64,000 nucleotides of DNA from Branchinecta lynchi (GCA_023053575.1 JAKZAP010000014.1:3038001-3102000), one strand, 5' to 3'. Counted from the first letter of the stretch, positions 1-11,060 are shown. Notes: a model not told the origin generated them from the sequence alone. Translations and numbers: made by a program.

Positions 1-660
1 AGTAAAAAACAACAACATCGCGACAGGCGCCTTAGGGGAAATAATTGTGAGCCGAGCTTTTATTTTATCCCAAAGAAAAGTAAGGTATCATATCACATAA
101 CATCCATATTTACGAGATAAATCAGTGACAGATAAAAACAGTGCTAGCAGGTCAAGCGGTGATACGTTGCAATCAGTGTGATCGAGACGAACTTAACCTG
201 GCACCGCAGGCGATTTTTTTTGTCATATTCGCTTTTTTGTCAAACCTCAACCTGCTTCCACACAAATTGCAGCTTTTTATGTGACTAGACAATCTAACCC
301 CAGGCAATAAATAAATGATGCGTAGTTCTACTTCTCTCCACCAAATGAAGACTATTACTAAATGCGCCGCATGCAAATTTTTCAAAAGCATCTATGTATG
401 AGAGCTTCATAATTCTGGGATTCCAAACAACCCCTGTCACCTAATGAAATACAAAAGTATCCAACCACGAATGAAAGCGAGTCAGACGATTCTTATGAAA
501 AATGTAGAATTATAAATAAATCTATTCAGAATACATTTTACATTAATTTTAGCATTGGAGTAAAAAAGAGGAGAAATCTTGAAAATCATGAGTTTATCAT
601 GAGATCATGAGACTGGAAAAAAAAATAATGAGATTGGAAAAAAACATGATATCTCATGGG
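1..660. other. Left edge, no gene recognised
   Basis: AT-rich sequence without a credible ORF. Around 585-675 a short motif, ATCATGAGA, recurs several times with spacing of 10-30 bases, a small irregular repeat. Nothing else recognised. Confidence 0.5.
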
Positions 661-669
661 AAATCATGA

Positions 670-1885
670 GAAGTAGAAACACTGCATTGGGGGAAGCTGG
701 AGGGGGGAGGACCAGAAATCTTTGGAAACGCTTAGAGTGGAGGGATCGGGATGAAACTTGATGGGAAGAAAAGCATTGGCCCTAGATGCGTAATTCACAT
801 AACCAGATCGTATCGGGTCTCTGTGGGGGGGGGGGGGGGGGTACAGGGGGTTTCCCGGAATTCCGGTGATCGTGAGTTAGGATACTTCCAGATGTGCTAA
901 GGACGATCAAACTTGGACGGCATTTTAGTGATCCGACCAAATAGACTTAAGGACCCGACACAATACCCTACGAAGACTTCCATTCCTGGATCAGACCATT
1001 TTTCTGGGAGTTGAGGGAGGGGGAATCCGGAAATTACTGACTTCCTTAGGTTCCAAGTAAATGGTCCGGTTCACGTGATACTTTATGGGTTATGAAAACT
1101 GATGACTTAGATATGTAAAATATGTGTCAGAACCCCATGCGGCCATGGTTGGGGAAGTTCGGGGGGGGGGGGAAACTTTGTGACATGCACAAAAACCAAA
1201 CGGATTAGCCGAATGGAATGCAAGTTGGATAGCACCAAGTTCAAGCGGCCTAGATTTGTCATTTGGCGTCCGAACCGGATCCAACCAAAGTAGGGGGAGG
1301 ATGAAGCGGGAACCGGAAAGAAGTTTTTGGCAAAATGTTCGCCGAATGAGCCTATCGTGTAAATTGTTGTAGATAAGTTTTGTATCGACTGATGAATTTG
1401 TTACGAATTGTGTTGCAATTATTATTGAACTGACAAATGACTCGAGTGTTTAGTTATGTTTGGACGTAGAAGTCAAATTCGGCGTTCACGCTGTGAAAGT
1501 TACTTTTTAGAATTAAAATCTACTCTACTCTACTCATCTGAAGATATGCTCTGACTCGAGATAAAACTTATGGACGGAAAGAGGAGATGTTAGAGATGCG
1601 AAGTTTATGTGTCCGAGTCGTAGTCGGCCACAGTGGGGGGAGTTGGAGGGGGAGTCGCGGAAATGTTTTGGCTAACATAGGGGTTAAACGAGTGGAGTTA
1701 TTTGAATGAAACTTTGAAAGTAGAGAGATCGTATGCCTCAGATGGCATATGTTAAGGTCTGGACCGGATCCGAGCACGGTGGGAAGGGGTACCGGAATTT
1801 CCGCAAAAATGCTCAGATTTTCTTTCTCGTTTTCTCACATACTCGTAACAAGTGCCATATGAGCTCGTAGCTCTTGTTTTATCTA
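670..1885 (-). repeat. GGCACTTG-family interspersed repeat, inverted copy
   Basis: On the minus strand this begins near 1880 with a head of the form AACAAGAGCT...CTCATATGGCACTTG and runs through phrases shared with the copies near 9.7/18, 21.3, 22.2, 37.2 and 53.5 kb (for example GATCACCGGAATTCC, CTGGAAGTA, AAGTTTCAT). It contains long G runs (824-841, 1161-1171). No coding potential; the two short ORFs here are chance. Family class unknown. Confidence 0.7.
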
Positions 1886-1889
1886 GTGT

Positions 1890-2323
1890 TTATCCTGTTT
1901 TACAGAAAGCGGGTATTAAATATGTGGTTTAATTTGTCGTTTTCTTACTTTCTTTGTTGTTACTTTCTTCTGTTTCATTGGCCCTCATTGGCAAAGAAGT
2001 GCTAAAACTATTAAGAAATATTCAATGCCAGATGTTCCGGAGAAGTTGTCTGTTCTCCACAGAAAACCGTCCGTCAGTCGTCCACTCATACAGTCATGCG
2101 CTTCGTCGTCTGAATGACGCTTGAGTAATTTCTTGGTATGTTTTATCAGTCATAATCCTTTTTTTTTTTTATTTCTTTGTACTCACGTCTTGTACGATTT
2201 GTTGGATTAAATTTAATTGTTTTTTTTTATTAATTAATAGGCTACCTTTGATGTTAAGCTTTTAGATTGTCACCAAATAATATGATTTAGTAATTCATCC
2301 AGTATACTCGTAATACCAAGATG
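1890..2323. other. Downstream flank of IR copy A
   Basis: AT-rich, with a T run at 2159-2170. Nothing recognised. It is the region 3' of the minus-strand receptor gene, so it probably includes the cleavage and polyadenylation site. Confidence 0.4.
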
Positions 2324-2329
2324 TTTATT
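2324..2329 (-). promoter_or_regulatory. Poly(A) signal AATAAA overlapping the IR copy A stop
   Basis: On the minus strand the last codons read GAA TAA followed by ACA, so AATAAA spans the stop codon. If used, the 3' UTR would be only some 10-30 nt. Copy B has no AATAAA at this point. Confidence 0.45.
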
Positions 2330-5300
2330 CCTCTCGCCGACGTCTTCTTTGTCTCAGAGCTACCAATCCGACAAGACTTCCAGCTATCGTCGCCAGAACC
2401 GTGCCGATGAGGAAAATATAAAATGCCCCTTGCAAATCTTCTAGTGAAAATTGACCACTGCTTGGTCTCGAACCTTCGTCGACCTTCTTTACTCCAGTCA
2501 CGAGCTTACTGGTCGAAATAGACCTGATTTTCCAATAGTGGACAAGACCCGCTTGCTTGATTCGAACTGAGGCAGTATCAAACAGGCTCTTCAAAGGTGA
2601 ATTTCTAGGAACGTAGGAGACGATGTTGAAAGTATTAAAATACTCCCGCATGATGTGCAGACGAGGTTCCCCGTAGCGATTCGTGAACTGGGTCGCCGCG
2701 ATGAGCTGTAAGGTAACAATATGTCAGCAAACAAAATAAAGCGAAACTCATTAGTCATACCTAATTTGATAAGGCCGCTTCCGCTTTCCGCTCTCCAATC
2801 CTGGCGAAGAAGAATTTCTCAGAAATAATTACATTTTGATGATGACGATTTTATTTATGAACCGTCAAAATAAACACAAGGCATGAAGACGGAGTATACA
2901 AAAAGGAAAAAAAGGAAAACACGAAAGAGAATAAATTACGAAATACACAATATAACTTTTACCAACTAAACCAAGAGGGATTTCCCCTCGTGATCAATAT
3001 TTTGTCTATAAGTTTCTATTTGTTTCTCCACTGCTGTTATAGTGGATCACTAATTTGATACCAACTGGAAACTTTAGAGTTTCTCCTCCAAGGGTGGAGG
3101 CGCACTATATATTTAGCAAAATGAATTCTAAATAACTTTTGGTCAGAACCTGTCCGACGAAAACCTCTAATGGCGTTTAGGAATCTCCTTATAACACGAC
3201 TCGGAACTCGCCAGGGATAAGGCTTGAGATCATCAGACCCATTAGATACATGGAAAGTACATGATTTGAGAAAGGCTGCATAAGTGTTCATCAGATAACA
3301 GTGGAACAGAGCAAAATAACTCATATAAGGTTTGAAGCCAAGCTGACCATTCATTACGAAAGAAATAGAAAATCGTGATTTTCGGGAGCTGAGGACGGGA
3401 AGCTGAGGACGGTTTGCCGGAAGTGCAACGAAGAAATAGAAAACCGTGATTTTCGGGAGCTGAGGACGGGAAGCTGAGGACGGTTTGCCAGAAGTGCAAC
3501 GAAGAAATAGAAAACCGTGATTTTCGAGATCTGAGGACGGGAGCTGAGGACGGTTTGCCAGAAGTGCAACGAAGAAATAGAAAACCGTGATTTTCGGGAG
3601 CTGAGGACGGGAAGCTGAGGGCGGTTTGCCGGAAGTGCAACGAAGAAATAGAAAACCGTGATTTTCGGGAGCTGAGGACGGGAGCTGAGGACGGGAAGCT
3701 GAGGGCGGTTTGCCGGAAGTGCAACGAAGAAATAGAAAACCGTGATTTTCGGGAGCTGAGGACGGGAAGCTGAGGACGGTTTGCCGGAAGTGCAACCGAG
3801 ATATCCGAATTTATATTTATCCCTCGCACATCATCCTAGAGGGATAATTAACTGATCAAGAAAAAACCCCGAAAATCACGGTTTTCTATTTCTTTCGCAA
3901 AATAACTCTAGCGAGTAATGCGAAGAACTATGCTTCCTTTGCACCAAAAATGGGCCTCCGTCGCAGCGCCGTTCAGCTCGCTTTGTTAGTGCGTACAGTA
4001 GCGAACGTAGAAAATTCTAGCCAGTCTATTATGCGGTGCTAGATGAGTTTCAGTAGGGATGTTCGTCTCCTCTAGCACTGTCAGAAGTTTCATAACAGAT
4101 AGCGTAGAACAAGTTCAAGAATAACACCTTTTCAGTTAGAAATAAAGTGTTATGACCAATTAAGTTAACACTATTTTGTTCCTAGATCTCCAACAACACC
4201 TTCAATTGGAAAAAATACTAACGGGAACGAAATAAACATAACAGATAACATCCCAAAGTGTTATCTGTTGAAACCGCGCATCCTTCTGTTGTCGTTATTT
4301 AACTTCTGATAGTGTAGTGTTTTTACCTATTGAAGGTGTCGTTGGAGATCTAGGCACGAAATAGTATGAACTTAATTGGTCATAACACTTTATTTCTAAG
4401 TGAAAAGGTGTTATTCTTGAAAGTGTTAAGCGCAATCTGTTATGAAACTTCTGACAGTGAGTGGAGCTAGTGTCGCTGCGATTTGACTGTGTGTCAATTT
4501 TTCAAAGTTCTCGCATTGCCTTATAGAGTTATTTTACTCTGCAGTTGATTCAGAACCACTTCACTGGTTCCACCGACAGACCATGCTCAGTACCAAGGTT
4601 ATAAACACAGCAGTACGGGATAAAACGTGAAGTAAGAGACTTGGACCTTGAAGGCTTGGCATCAGATATAGACAGGCAAAGAGCTGTAAGCAGGGAGTGA
4701 AGTGCAGCGGGAAGGGAAATATACTCGTCTTTGATACTTACCAAAAGGCCTTCCTTTGTCTCCATGTAAGTTGCCCTTCCAGCAGCGACTTCGCCAATGG
4801 CCCAGTCATGGTCCAGCGTGGACTTAAAAGTCTGTGCCAGCATCTTTAGATAGGAGTTTGGTGACTCTACAAGATCTTGTCGAAACGAATCTCCTGTACT
4901 GATTAGCCCTAAACCACCATCTATTATTTCCTTGAACGAGTCAATAGGCGGTTGAAAAATAGGTGCAGAGATGTGGGCAACCAGGCTTGCTCTGTAGGAC
5001 ACTGTGATGAAGAAATATGTAGCCCAAAGTGACACAACGAAAATCCGCAGAGACCATTTGCTGTCATCGTCGTCACCGGCTATACCTGTCAGGGCCTGCA
5101 CATTGTACAAAGCTGCGTAAGAGGGGCTGTCAAGGGTCCCCACTGGTTGAAGGAATAACATCTTGTAGATCTTGGCTCCAGATATAAGTAAGAGGAAGGA
5201 TGCCAAAAGTAAGGTGAAGGTGGCCGCCCACATTTCGATGCTGAAGGGGTTGATGATTGCCATCCACTTTGGGAGCTCCACGGCAGGTGGAGCAAGAACT

Positions 5301-6163
5301 GCGAAATTTTCCGTATCGTGGGGGTAAATGTGGTCGACAGAGTTTCTATAGAATTCCATCCACAAGTAGTTTGCAACGCCAATGTCAACCTCCCCTCGTG
5401 CTACCATCCCTGTGTTACCCGTGAAGATCCTCGAATCGTTGGTGGGAGACCCCCACATTAGGCGGTCAGGTGACTCGACAGTCTCGACCTTAACTCCAAT
5501 GGTCTTCGCGAATAGTTTCACTATCTCCACGTCCATCCCCGTGAAGCTGTTTGTTTCGTTGAAGAAGATTATGCTGGGTGGGAAGTGAAATGTACCAAGC
5601 TTGATTGTCGATCCAGCAAGAGTAGCCATGGTGCCTTCGAAGAGAACAGTCAGATCGTTGGCATCGGCTGCTAGCTTCAGCTCAACGTCCCCGCTGAGAT
5701 TTCGTACTTCCTGTTTCCACGCTGAAAAAATCTGCGGCTTCATTCGACTAACTGCTACTATTTTCACAAATTTCTGCAGAATGGACTTCGGAATTTCTTT
5801 TGGCTTTCTTGTGATGATAACAACCTGGTCATTAGCTAAGACGATCTTTGTCTTGTAAAGATGGATCATGACGCGGTCCATCTTCGCCAAGTCGTTCGTC
5901 TGGACTATGATATTTCTGCAATAGCGCTGAGTGATCGTGGTTGCCACTTTGTCCAGGGACGTTCGGTAGACTGGGAGACTAAACTTCAGACTCAGACTCA
6001 GCTTCTGATTATCGCTTAGCAGAAGAGCACATCCTCGCATGCTGAAAGATTTATCTATTTGTTTTTTAGCGAAGTCCAAGATGCTTTTGCTATTTACTGA
6101 CTGAGGAAAGAAGAAGACGAAGTAAGCAAGAACAGCTGCCATCGCAGCAAGACATGAAGCCAT
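2325..6163 (-). CDS. Ionotropic receptor (IR) copy A, two exons, 600 aa
   Basis: Predicted ligand-gated cation channel of the ionotropic receptor branch of ionotropic glutamate receptors, at the plasma membrane and probably chemosensory. Exons are 6163-4742 (474 codons) and 2705-2325 (126 codons plus TAA), joined in phase 0 with donor G|GTAAGTAT and acceptor TTACAG|CTC. Layout: signal peptide about 1-25; N-terminal region 26-185; S1 lobe about 187-295; M1 about 310-336; pore loop and M2 about 345-392, with SYRASLVAHISAP at 389-401 in the place of the SYTANLAA motif; S2 from about 405 across the intron (PRNSPL, QAGLV..W); M3 about 566-590; basic cytoplasmic tail. Arg273 sits where S1 usually carries the ligand carboxylate-binding Arg. 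There is no large amino-terminal domain, as in divergent IRs. The frame runs on past the donor to 4550, which is intron read-through. Family assignment is firm; ligand and subfamily are unknown. Confidence 0.9.
2830..2960 (-). mobile_element. Possible LINE 3' end
   Basis: GATGATGACGA next to TTTTATTTATGAA, then an A-rich stretch, resembles the sequence at 7802-7880, which I read as the 3' tail of a minus-strand LINE with an (ATC)n terminus. Weak, by similarity only. Confidence 0.3.
3355..3897. repeat. 71-bp minisatellite with inverted stub
   Basis: Five to six tandem units starting at about 3430, 3501, 3571, 3642 and 3726 (spacing 71, 70, 71, 84), each with GAAATAGAAAACCGTGATTT and two copies of GCTGAGGACGG. 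The 84-bp unit has one extra 13-bp block. At about 3869-3897 a partial unit lies in inverted orientation. The array yields long repetitive minus-strand frames (3037-3829) that are artefacts. Confidence 0.85.
4076..4459. mobile_element. Foldback MITE, CACTGTCAG family, copy 1
   Basis: A 384-bp element with ends CACTGTCAGAAGTTTCATAA and its inverse; the inverted arms extend well over 100 bp (for example AGTGTTATGACCAATTAAGT against ACTTAATTGGTCATAACACT), leaving a short loop around ACAGATAACA. No coding capacity and no clear target duplication. Same family as 8548-8897. It lies in the IR copy A intron. Confidence 0.85.
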
Positions 6164-6200
6164 GGAGAGATCGATAGATCAAGTCAGCAACCTAATAAAA
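6164..6200 (-). promoter_or_regulatory. Putative 3' splice site and 28-nt leader before the IR copy A start
   Basis: On the minus strand a T-rich tract ends in ATTAG|GTT (AG at 6193-6192), followed by 28 nt and then CTCTCC ATGG. Copy B has TTTTTTCTTAG|GTT the same 28 nt before its ATG. This suggests a 5' UTR intron or a trans-splicing acceptor. Confidence 0.55.
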
Positions 6201-6489
6201 AGCAAATGTTTAGGTTTTGTAATTATTCAAAAGATTATAATTCAGCTGGAAAACAAGAAAACAAAAACAAGGAAAACAAGAGTCTTAGGTGCTTTAATTT
6301 TCCATTTGACAGATAATTTACGAAACAAACGGCTATTAGTGAAGTGACCTTGAAAAGGGAGTGTCTCAGTTTTCTTTTTTTCTTCTAAGCTTCACCTGAG
6401 TGCGTTGAGTTTATTCTGTTCCGTTCTTTTTCGTTTTATCCGTCCTTTGTCGTCGACTTTATGTGGGTCGTGTATAGAGTTTTTCTTCC

Positions 6490-7480
6490 TTGTTTTTGGG
6501 AACCCAAAAGGTTGTCCTTATGTCCGTCCGTCCATCTGTAACCATGATAACTCTCTAAGGGAATGAGATACTTTGTTCAAACTTGTTGTGAGGATCTTTG
6601 GTCAAAGAACAAGTCAAACTCGTAGATGGGCTACATAGCTCTATATTTAGGGTGGGGAGGGGGTTCTGTTAAGGGGCAAATACAATAGTTTTTTGGTAGC
6701 CTACTAATGAGAGTACATGCTAATGAGAGTCAATTTCTGGATAATAGTCCAGTCCCGGACAAAATTGCAACACAAACATTCTTCCTACCAAAATTTTCAG
6801 AAAAATCGCAGAATCCAAAATCCTCCAGAGCAGCCCGGGGGGGGGGGGGGGGGGGGGAAACTTTCTAGGGCTGCTTAAAAATGGTGGAGGGGGTGAAAAA
6901 TCTAGGGAGGAACAAATATTTGTTTATGATAATACGACAGTTGAGTTAGGGGTAAGGAGACTCGCTGATTCCATTTCTGAACCTTTTTATCGTCCGACAA
7001 GTAGTTCTCACGGAATCCGGTGTAACCGGAAATTCAGTCGGCTACCATAGAAGCAAAAAGTTCATTTTCAAAAAAAAATACGTTTTTGGGTCTAAAACCA
7101 AAGTCAGCTTAGGCGGAAGGACACCTGCTGAATCCGTATCATAGTTTTCCTATTCGTCTGACAAGTAGCTCGCCCGGAATCAGGCGAAAACCGAAACTCG
7201 GCACCACACAAGAAAACAGTTTATTCTAAAAAAATTGTTTGTCTAAATGCTAAGTCGATTTTGGGGTAAAGAGACCTGGTCAGGCCTTGTCTAAACTTTT
7301 TCTTCGCCCGACATTTAGTTTGCTATAGGAATTCGATACAAAAAAAAATTTTGAAAAAATTTTGTTTTGGCTACTATTACGTTTACGATTTGGAAGACAT
7401 TTTCTGTCCATCTCTGAACTTTAGTGTTCTTCACCAGAAAGTAGTTCGTCCGTAATCCGGCAAAACCGGAAATTCCGTGT
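6490..7480 (+). repeat. GGGATCC-family repeat, degenerate copy
   Basis: Starts with GGGAACCCAAAAGG and the CCGTCCGTCCATCTGTAA stretch, then the standard order: ACTCTCTAAGGGAATGAGA, CTCGTAGATGGGCTACA, GTAAGGAGAC, and several diverged units ending in CCGGAATCCGG-like motifs about every 150 bp. Contains a G run at 6838-6857. No ORF. Confidence 0.7.
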
Positions 7481-7799
7481 GGAAGTAATAGTTTATTTGA
7501 CGTCGATTACAGTTTCTCCATAGGGGAAAAATTCCATACAGCATTGACACCTGAAGTTTATTTTCTTTGAGAGACAAGTAAACACTAGACAAACAAAAAA
7601 CGGAAATTTGACAGACGTAAAGTAAAAGTTGATATAGAGCGTCAGTATGGGAGTTCGGCTGGAGTTGGTGCCACTTCTCCCATGCAGTCTCCGCAAGCAA
7701 GTGCGCAGGGTAGTTACTAACTTGTTGCTACTTCTTGCAGTAGTTACTAACTCTGCTTTCTCGCTTCAGGACGCAAGATGATTAACTTTCCCTGCCTAT
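7481..7799. other. Unassigned stretch
   Basis: The overlapping minus-strand reading frames here have no recognisable domain. Nothing supported. Confidence 0.35.
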
Positions 7800-8547
7800 G
7801 ATGATGATGATGATGAAATTTTATTTACGCACTTAAGAAGAGGAAAATAGTGCAGTATAGACAAAGAAAAGAAAAGGGACTAATCGGGTCTAAAAAATCT
7901 TCTTCCTAGATGGAGTGCGGAGAAATGGCGAAGGGCAGAGACGTGAAGGTCTTGGGCAATCGAAGATAACTTTGCTCAAGGGTCAGAGGGCAAAAAAGTT
8001 ATATGATCCTTGATCCTATGAACCTTGGCAGACGAAACTGCGCCATGAATCCCGTTCTTTGGTGAAGAACATCGCGATTTGAATCCAGAATACATTCCGC
8101 CACATCTGTGGCAGCGGAAACCTAGCCTATGGGTTTGCAGTCAAGTTTAGTTTCAGGTTGTTCAGCCATATCTTTGCTGGCATCCACTTTCCTTTTTCCA
8201 GAGAGTGGTGGGGGCAAGCAATCCCTCTTCGTCTGGGAGTCGTCATATCGACGGCTCAAATTCCAGAACTAGGTCAGTCGGTGCTTCTTGACCAACGATG
8301 TTGCCTCTGATGGCTGAAGAACCGTCTTCAATTTTTCTTTATTCCGGGTCCTATCGCTGAACGCCAAGGAGCATTCGAAGACGGCCAAAAGTTTAAAAAG
8401 TTAAGTAAAAAGTTTCTCCAGCTATACTTAATCTCTCAATAATCCACTCACTCCCACACGCTTTCACTCCAAACAATTCTTGTCTCAACCCATTCAGTTC
8501 CTCATACTCTTCCACAAAATGACTCATACTTTCTTTCTCGCATCCAA
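7800..8547 (-). mobile_element. LINE 3' remnant with RT C-terminal tail
   Basis: On the minus strand 8545-8395 can be read as a segment with SMSHFVEEYEELNGLRQELF, resembling the C-terminal region of non-LTR retrotransposon polyproteins (H...C..y..lR..lf), ending in TAA. The element would end in (ATC)n at 7803-7817 after an A/T-rich UTR. The 5' side is cut by a MITE at 8548. The middle is not recognisable. Moderate to low confidence. Confidence 0.4.
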
Positions 8548-8897
8548 ACTGTCAGAAGTTTCGTATTAGATAACACGAGGATGCACGGTTTCAACAGATA
8601 ATAATAACACTTCGGATGTTATCTGTTGTGTTTGAAAACATTATGCGTGAAATATTCTGCATATAACAAGTTCTGTTAGGAAAAGCCAAACAAGTAGCTA
8701 ATGACTTTATTCCTTGTCGTCATGATTCCGGAAAACCCAGCAGATACTTCTAGAGGTTTTTGCGTTCTTCCTGATGGTAACGCTCATTATGCATAGCATT
8801 CTGAAACACAACAGATAACATCTAAAGTATCTTCTGTTACGCATTATCTGTTGAAACCGCGCAACCTCGTGTTGTCCTTTATGAAACTTCTGACAGT
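8548..8897. mobile_element. Foldback MITE, CACTGTCAG family, copy 2
   Basis: A 350-bp element with terminal inverted repeats of about 55 bp (ACTGTCAGAAGTTTCG... and its inverse ending CTTCTGACAGT). It shares GTTATCTGTTGAAACCGCGC with copy 1 at 4076-4459. The centre has its own sequence, so this is a different internal version. No target duplication visible. Confidence 0.8.
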
Positions 8898-9084
8898 ACA
8901 TACATAGGACAAGAGTAAGGACCAGTTTTAACCCTAACTTTAGACCCATATTTGATATTAGTAATGAGACATCCTGAATTCGAACGTGGAATCCGGGCAA
9001 GACAGAAAATTATCGAAACTAATAGTTTTGTCTGAAGTTGAGCAGTTGGCGTAATTTTTCAATAAATCACTATGGCATTCGTTC

Positions 9085-9560
9085 TGGGTCAAATTTGGCA
9101 GAAATGTTTGGCCAAATTTATTTAAATTTGGCCGAGAATGCATGAAATTTAGCCGAGAATGGTGTTTTTGTCGCCGAGATTTTGTGTTTGTATCCGAGAC
9201 TGCAATGTTTGTTGCCGAGAACGATAACTTTGTAGCCGAGATTGCCACTGAAAAATATGTCGCTGAGAAATACAGATGTGTTCGAAACCCCAAATCTAGC
9301 TCCCGAGACGGAACAAAGTGTCACCGAGCTCGCTAGACATGTCACCGAGATTTCACGTAATGTCGCCGAGAATGCATGATATTTACCCACGCTTTTCAGT
9401 GGCAATCTCGGCTGCAAAGTTGTCATTCTCGGCAACAAACATTGCAGTCTTGGATACACACACACAATCTCGGCGACAAAAACACCATTCTTGGCTACAT
9501 TTCATGCATTCTCGGCGACATTTCATGTATTCTCGGCAAGATTTTTACCAATTTTGTCCC
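9085..9560. repeat. Foldback of GCCGAGA motif repeats
   Basis: Two arms of about 150 bp (about 9105-9255 and 9400-9550) are inverted copies of each other, with a spacer of about 150 bp. Each arm is an irregular row of units containing GCCGAGA about every 20 bp (GCCGAGAATGCATGAAAT). The transcript would form a long hairpin. The ORFs on both strands are by-products of the repeat. Confidence 0.85.
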
Positions 9561-9698
9561 AAAATGCATACCATAAAAACACCACTACGGCATCATTTAT
9601 GTCTATTTTCAAACGGCTGATTAGTGATAAATAGTTAAATATTCAAGGAATCTGACGAGAAACAGATCTCTAAAAGCCCCGATTGCCTGTATAAACAA

Positions 9699-9947
9699 GA
9701 GCTGAAAGCTCATATGGCACTTGCAAGAATAGGCAAAATGTTGGCGGGAGTTTTTTGTTTGGGAGTTTTGTACGGAGTCGAATATTATTTTATTATACAT
9801 TAGTAGGTAAAAAGTACTGTAAAAGCAATTTCTAGACCTCCTCTTCTTCGTTGGGCGGTTCGCCTGCTAGTAGCTATAAGGCATCGCTTGATAAAAAGTA
9901 CTTTTCGACCTTGCGGTGAAGATGCGCACTTTATGGGAGCTAGAACC
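9699..9947 (+). repeat. GGCACTTG-family repeat, 5' part split by the LTR element
   Basis: Head AACAAGAGCTGAAAGCTCAT then ATGGCACTTGCAAG, and the phrase GATAAAAAGTACTTTTCGAC followed by GCGCACTTTATGGGAGCTAGAACC. It continues after the retrotransposon at 18001 with TCATTTGTAAGCAAAACCC. The uninterrupted junction is seen in the related copy at about 37600-37620. Confidence 0.8.
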
Positions 9948-10058
9948 TGTGATGGAGTAGCCAACCCCTCGTGCCTGGCTCCTGATTGGCTCAAGACCCT
10001 CACTCAAAGAACCGGAGAACTTGGTTAACTTTTGTACTTTTAGATTAGATGTTGTTAG
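9948..10058 (+). repeat. 5' LTR, truncated
   Basis: 111 bp starting TGTGATGGAGTAGCCAA, matching 17810-17921 with about 10% mismatches by eye. The match stops at GTTGTTAG where a hAT-type MITE end begins, so the last ~74 bp of the LTR and the primer binding site are missing. Confidence 0.85.
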
Positions 10059-10207
10059 CAGGGTTGCCACATGTCGCACGATAGTGTTAATTGTCACTCT
10101 ATTTTGTTTTTGTCGCTCTTGTCCTACGTAGGACATAAAAATCACTCTATTTCAGAAAATGATCAAATGTGTCATTTTTGCGGCAGAGATTCCGATCAGA
10201 ACTGATC
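10059..10207. mobile_element. Truncated hAT MITE in the 5' LTR
   Basis: Begins CAGGGTTGCCACATGTCGCA and is an inverted relative of the complete element at 33192-33497, sharing GTCCTACGTAGGACATAAAA and the AGTTCTGATC region. Only one terminus is present; it runs into Gag at about 10208. Confidence 0.75.
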
Positions 10208-10212
10208 TGACA

Positions 10213-10865
10213 AACTCTAAGATGATGAAACTAACCGAGTCCGACGATATCGATGCGTTCCTATCGATGTTTGAGAATACAGCTACGACCTTCGGCTGGG
10301 CACGGAATCAATGGGCGTCACATTTGTATCCCATTTTGAGCGGACGTGCGCTCGAAGCTATGGCTAGCTTACCCAGCGATGTAGTTACGAACTACGATAA
10401 AGTCAAATCAGTTATACTTGAGACGTATACGGTCACTAAGGAATCCTACCGGACGAAGTATCGTTTGCTAAAGAAAGAAGACACCGAGTCGTATTCAGAT
10501 TGCGGGAGCAAGTTGCGACACAACCTCACGAGATAGCTCGGTCTTCAACAGTTGCGCGAGCAAATACGAAATATCGCAGCAGATCCAGCGAACAATATTC
10601 CGGCTTGGAAAGCTGTGCCATTGGAAATGGTGGAATCAGCAACAGAGGTGGTTTTGTTGTAGCAGTTTATCAACGCATCTCCGTATGGGATTCAGGTTAC
10701 CTAGAGAGAGAAGCAAGTAAAGACGCTTAAAGAGGCAACTGAGATGGAGGAAGCATGCGCGTTGGCGAGGAAAACAGCTCGAGACCAAAAAGGAGGTGGT
10801 TTCGGGAACCATAACAATAACCAGCGAAATGAGAAAGTCCCGTCCCGTTCCGTTGTATATGTTTG
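10213..10865 (+). pseudogene. Retrotransposon Gag (SCAN-like), frameshifted
   Basis: Structural protein of the LTR element. The first segment (to 10536) carries the pattern LTESDDIDAFLSMFE...W...L...L.G.A; after a shift the next segment reads LREQI...QFINASPYGIQV and KTLKEATEMEEACALARKTA, the late part of SCAN-like Gag. At least one frameshift near 10530 and stops near 10660-10700. The upstream ATG at 10159 lies within MITE sequence, so it is not the original start. Confidence 0.7.
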
Positions 10866-11060
10866 AAGGACTAAAGTATTGTACAATACTTGCATAAGAT
10901 CACGCATAACCAGTGGTACGAGCGTGTATGAGCTGAAGCTCTATAAACGTCAACCTACAAACAACAACAAGTCCCGTGCAAAAAGAATTATCCGTCAGAG
11001 AGCGGCAGCCGAGAAGGTTCGCGTGGCAGCCAAAGTGGCGCATGTCGCAGGGACAACAAA

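Larger units (their letters stand above)
2706..4741 (-). other. Intron of IR copy A
   Basis: A 2,036-bp intron with GT at 4741-4740 and AG at 2707-2706. It holds a possible LINE 3' tail (about 2830-2960), a 71-bp minisatellite (3355-3796) and a foldback MITE (4076-4459). The matching intron of copy B is 1,441 bp and shares none of these. Confidence 0.8.

Noticed and set aside
3037..3829. Long minus-strand frames encoding proteins with repeated KSRFSISSLHFRQT-like blocks
   Set aside because: They are translations of the 71-bp minisatellite in two frames; the repeat explains them fully, and they lie within an IR intron.
4550..4740. C-terminal extension of IR copy A first exon to a stop at 4550
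   Set aside because: A canonical donor GTAAGT stands exactly where copy B has one, and exon 2 restores the conserved S2 and M3; the extension is intron sequence.
5382..5858. Plus-strand frames opposite IR copy A (and minus-strand frames 50538-51014 opposite copy B)
   Set aside because: Antisense shadows of the conserved receptor exon; they resemble each other only because the genes do.
6838..6857. Long G or C runs (also 824, 22786, 25106, 25217, 34584, 60632, 63355) as G-quadruplex regulators
   Set aside because: They sit inside dispersed repeats and homopolymer lengths are unreliable; no link to a gene.
9142..9576. Several overlapping frames on both strands
   Set aside because: Produced by the GCCGAGA foldback repeat.
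10159..10212. ATG at 10159 as the start of Gag
   Set aside because: This part aligns with the hAT MITE at 33192-33497 (reverse strand), so it is not original Gag coding sequence.
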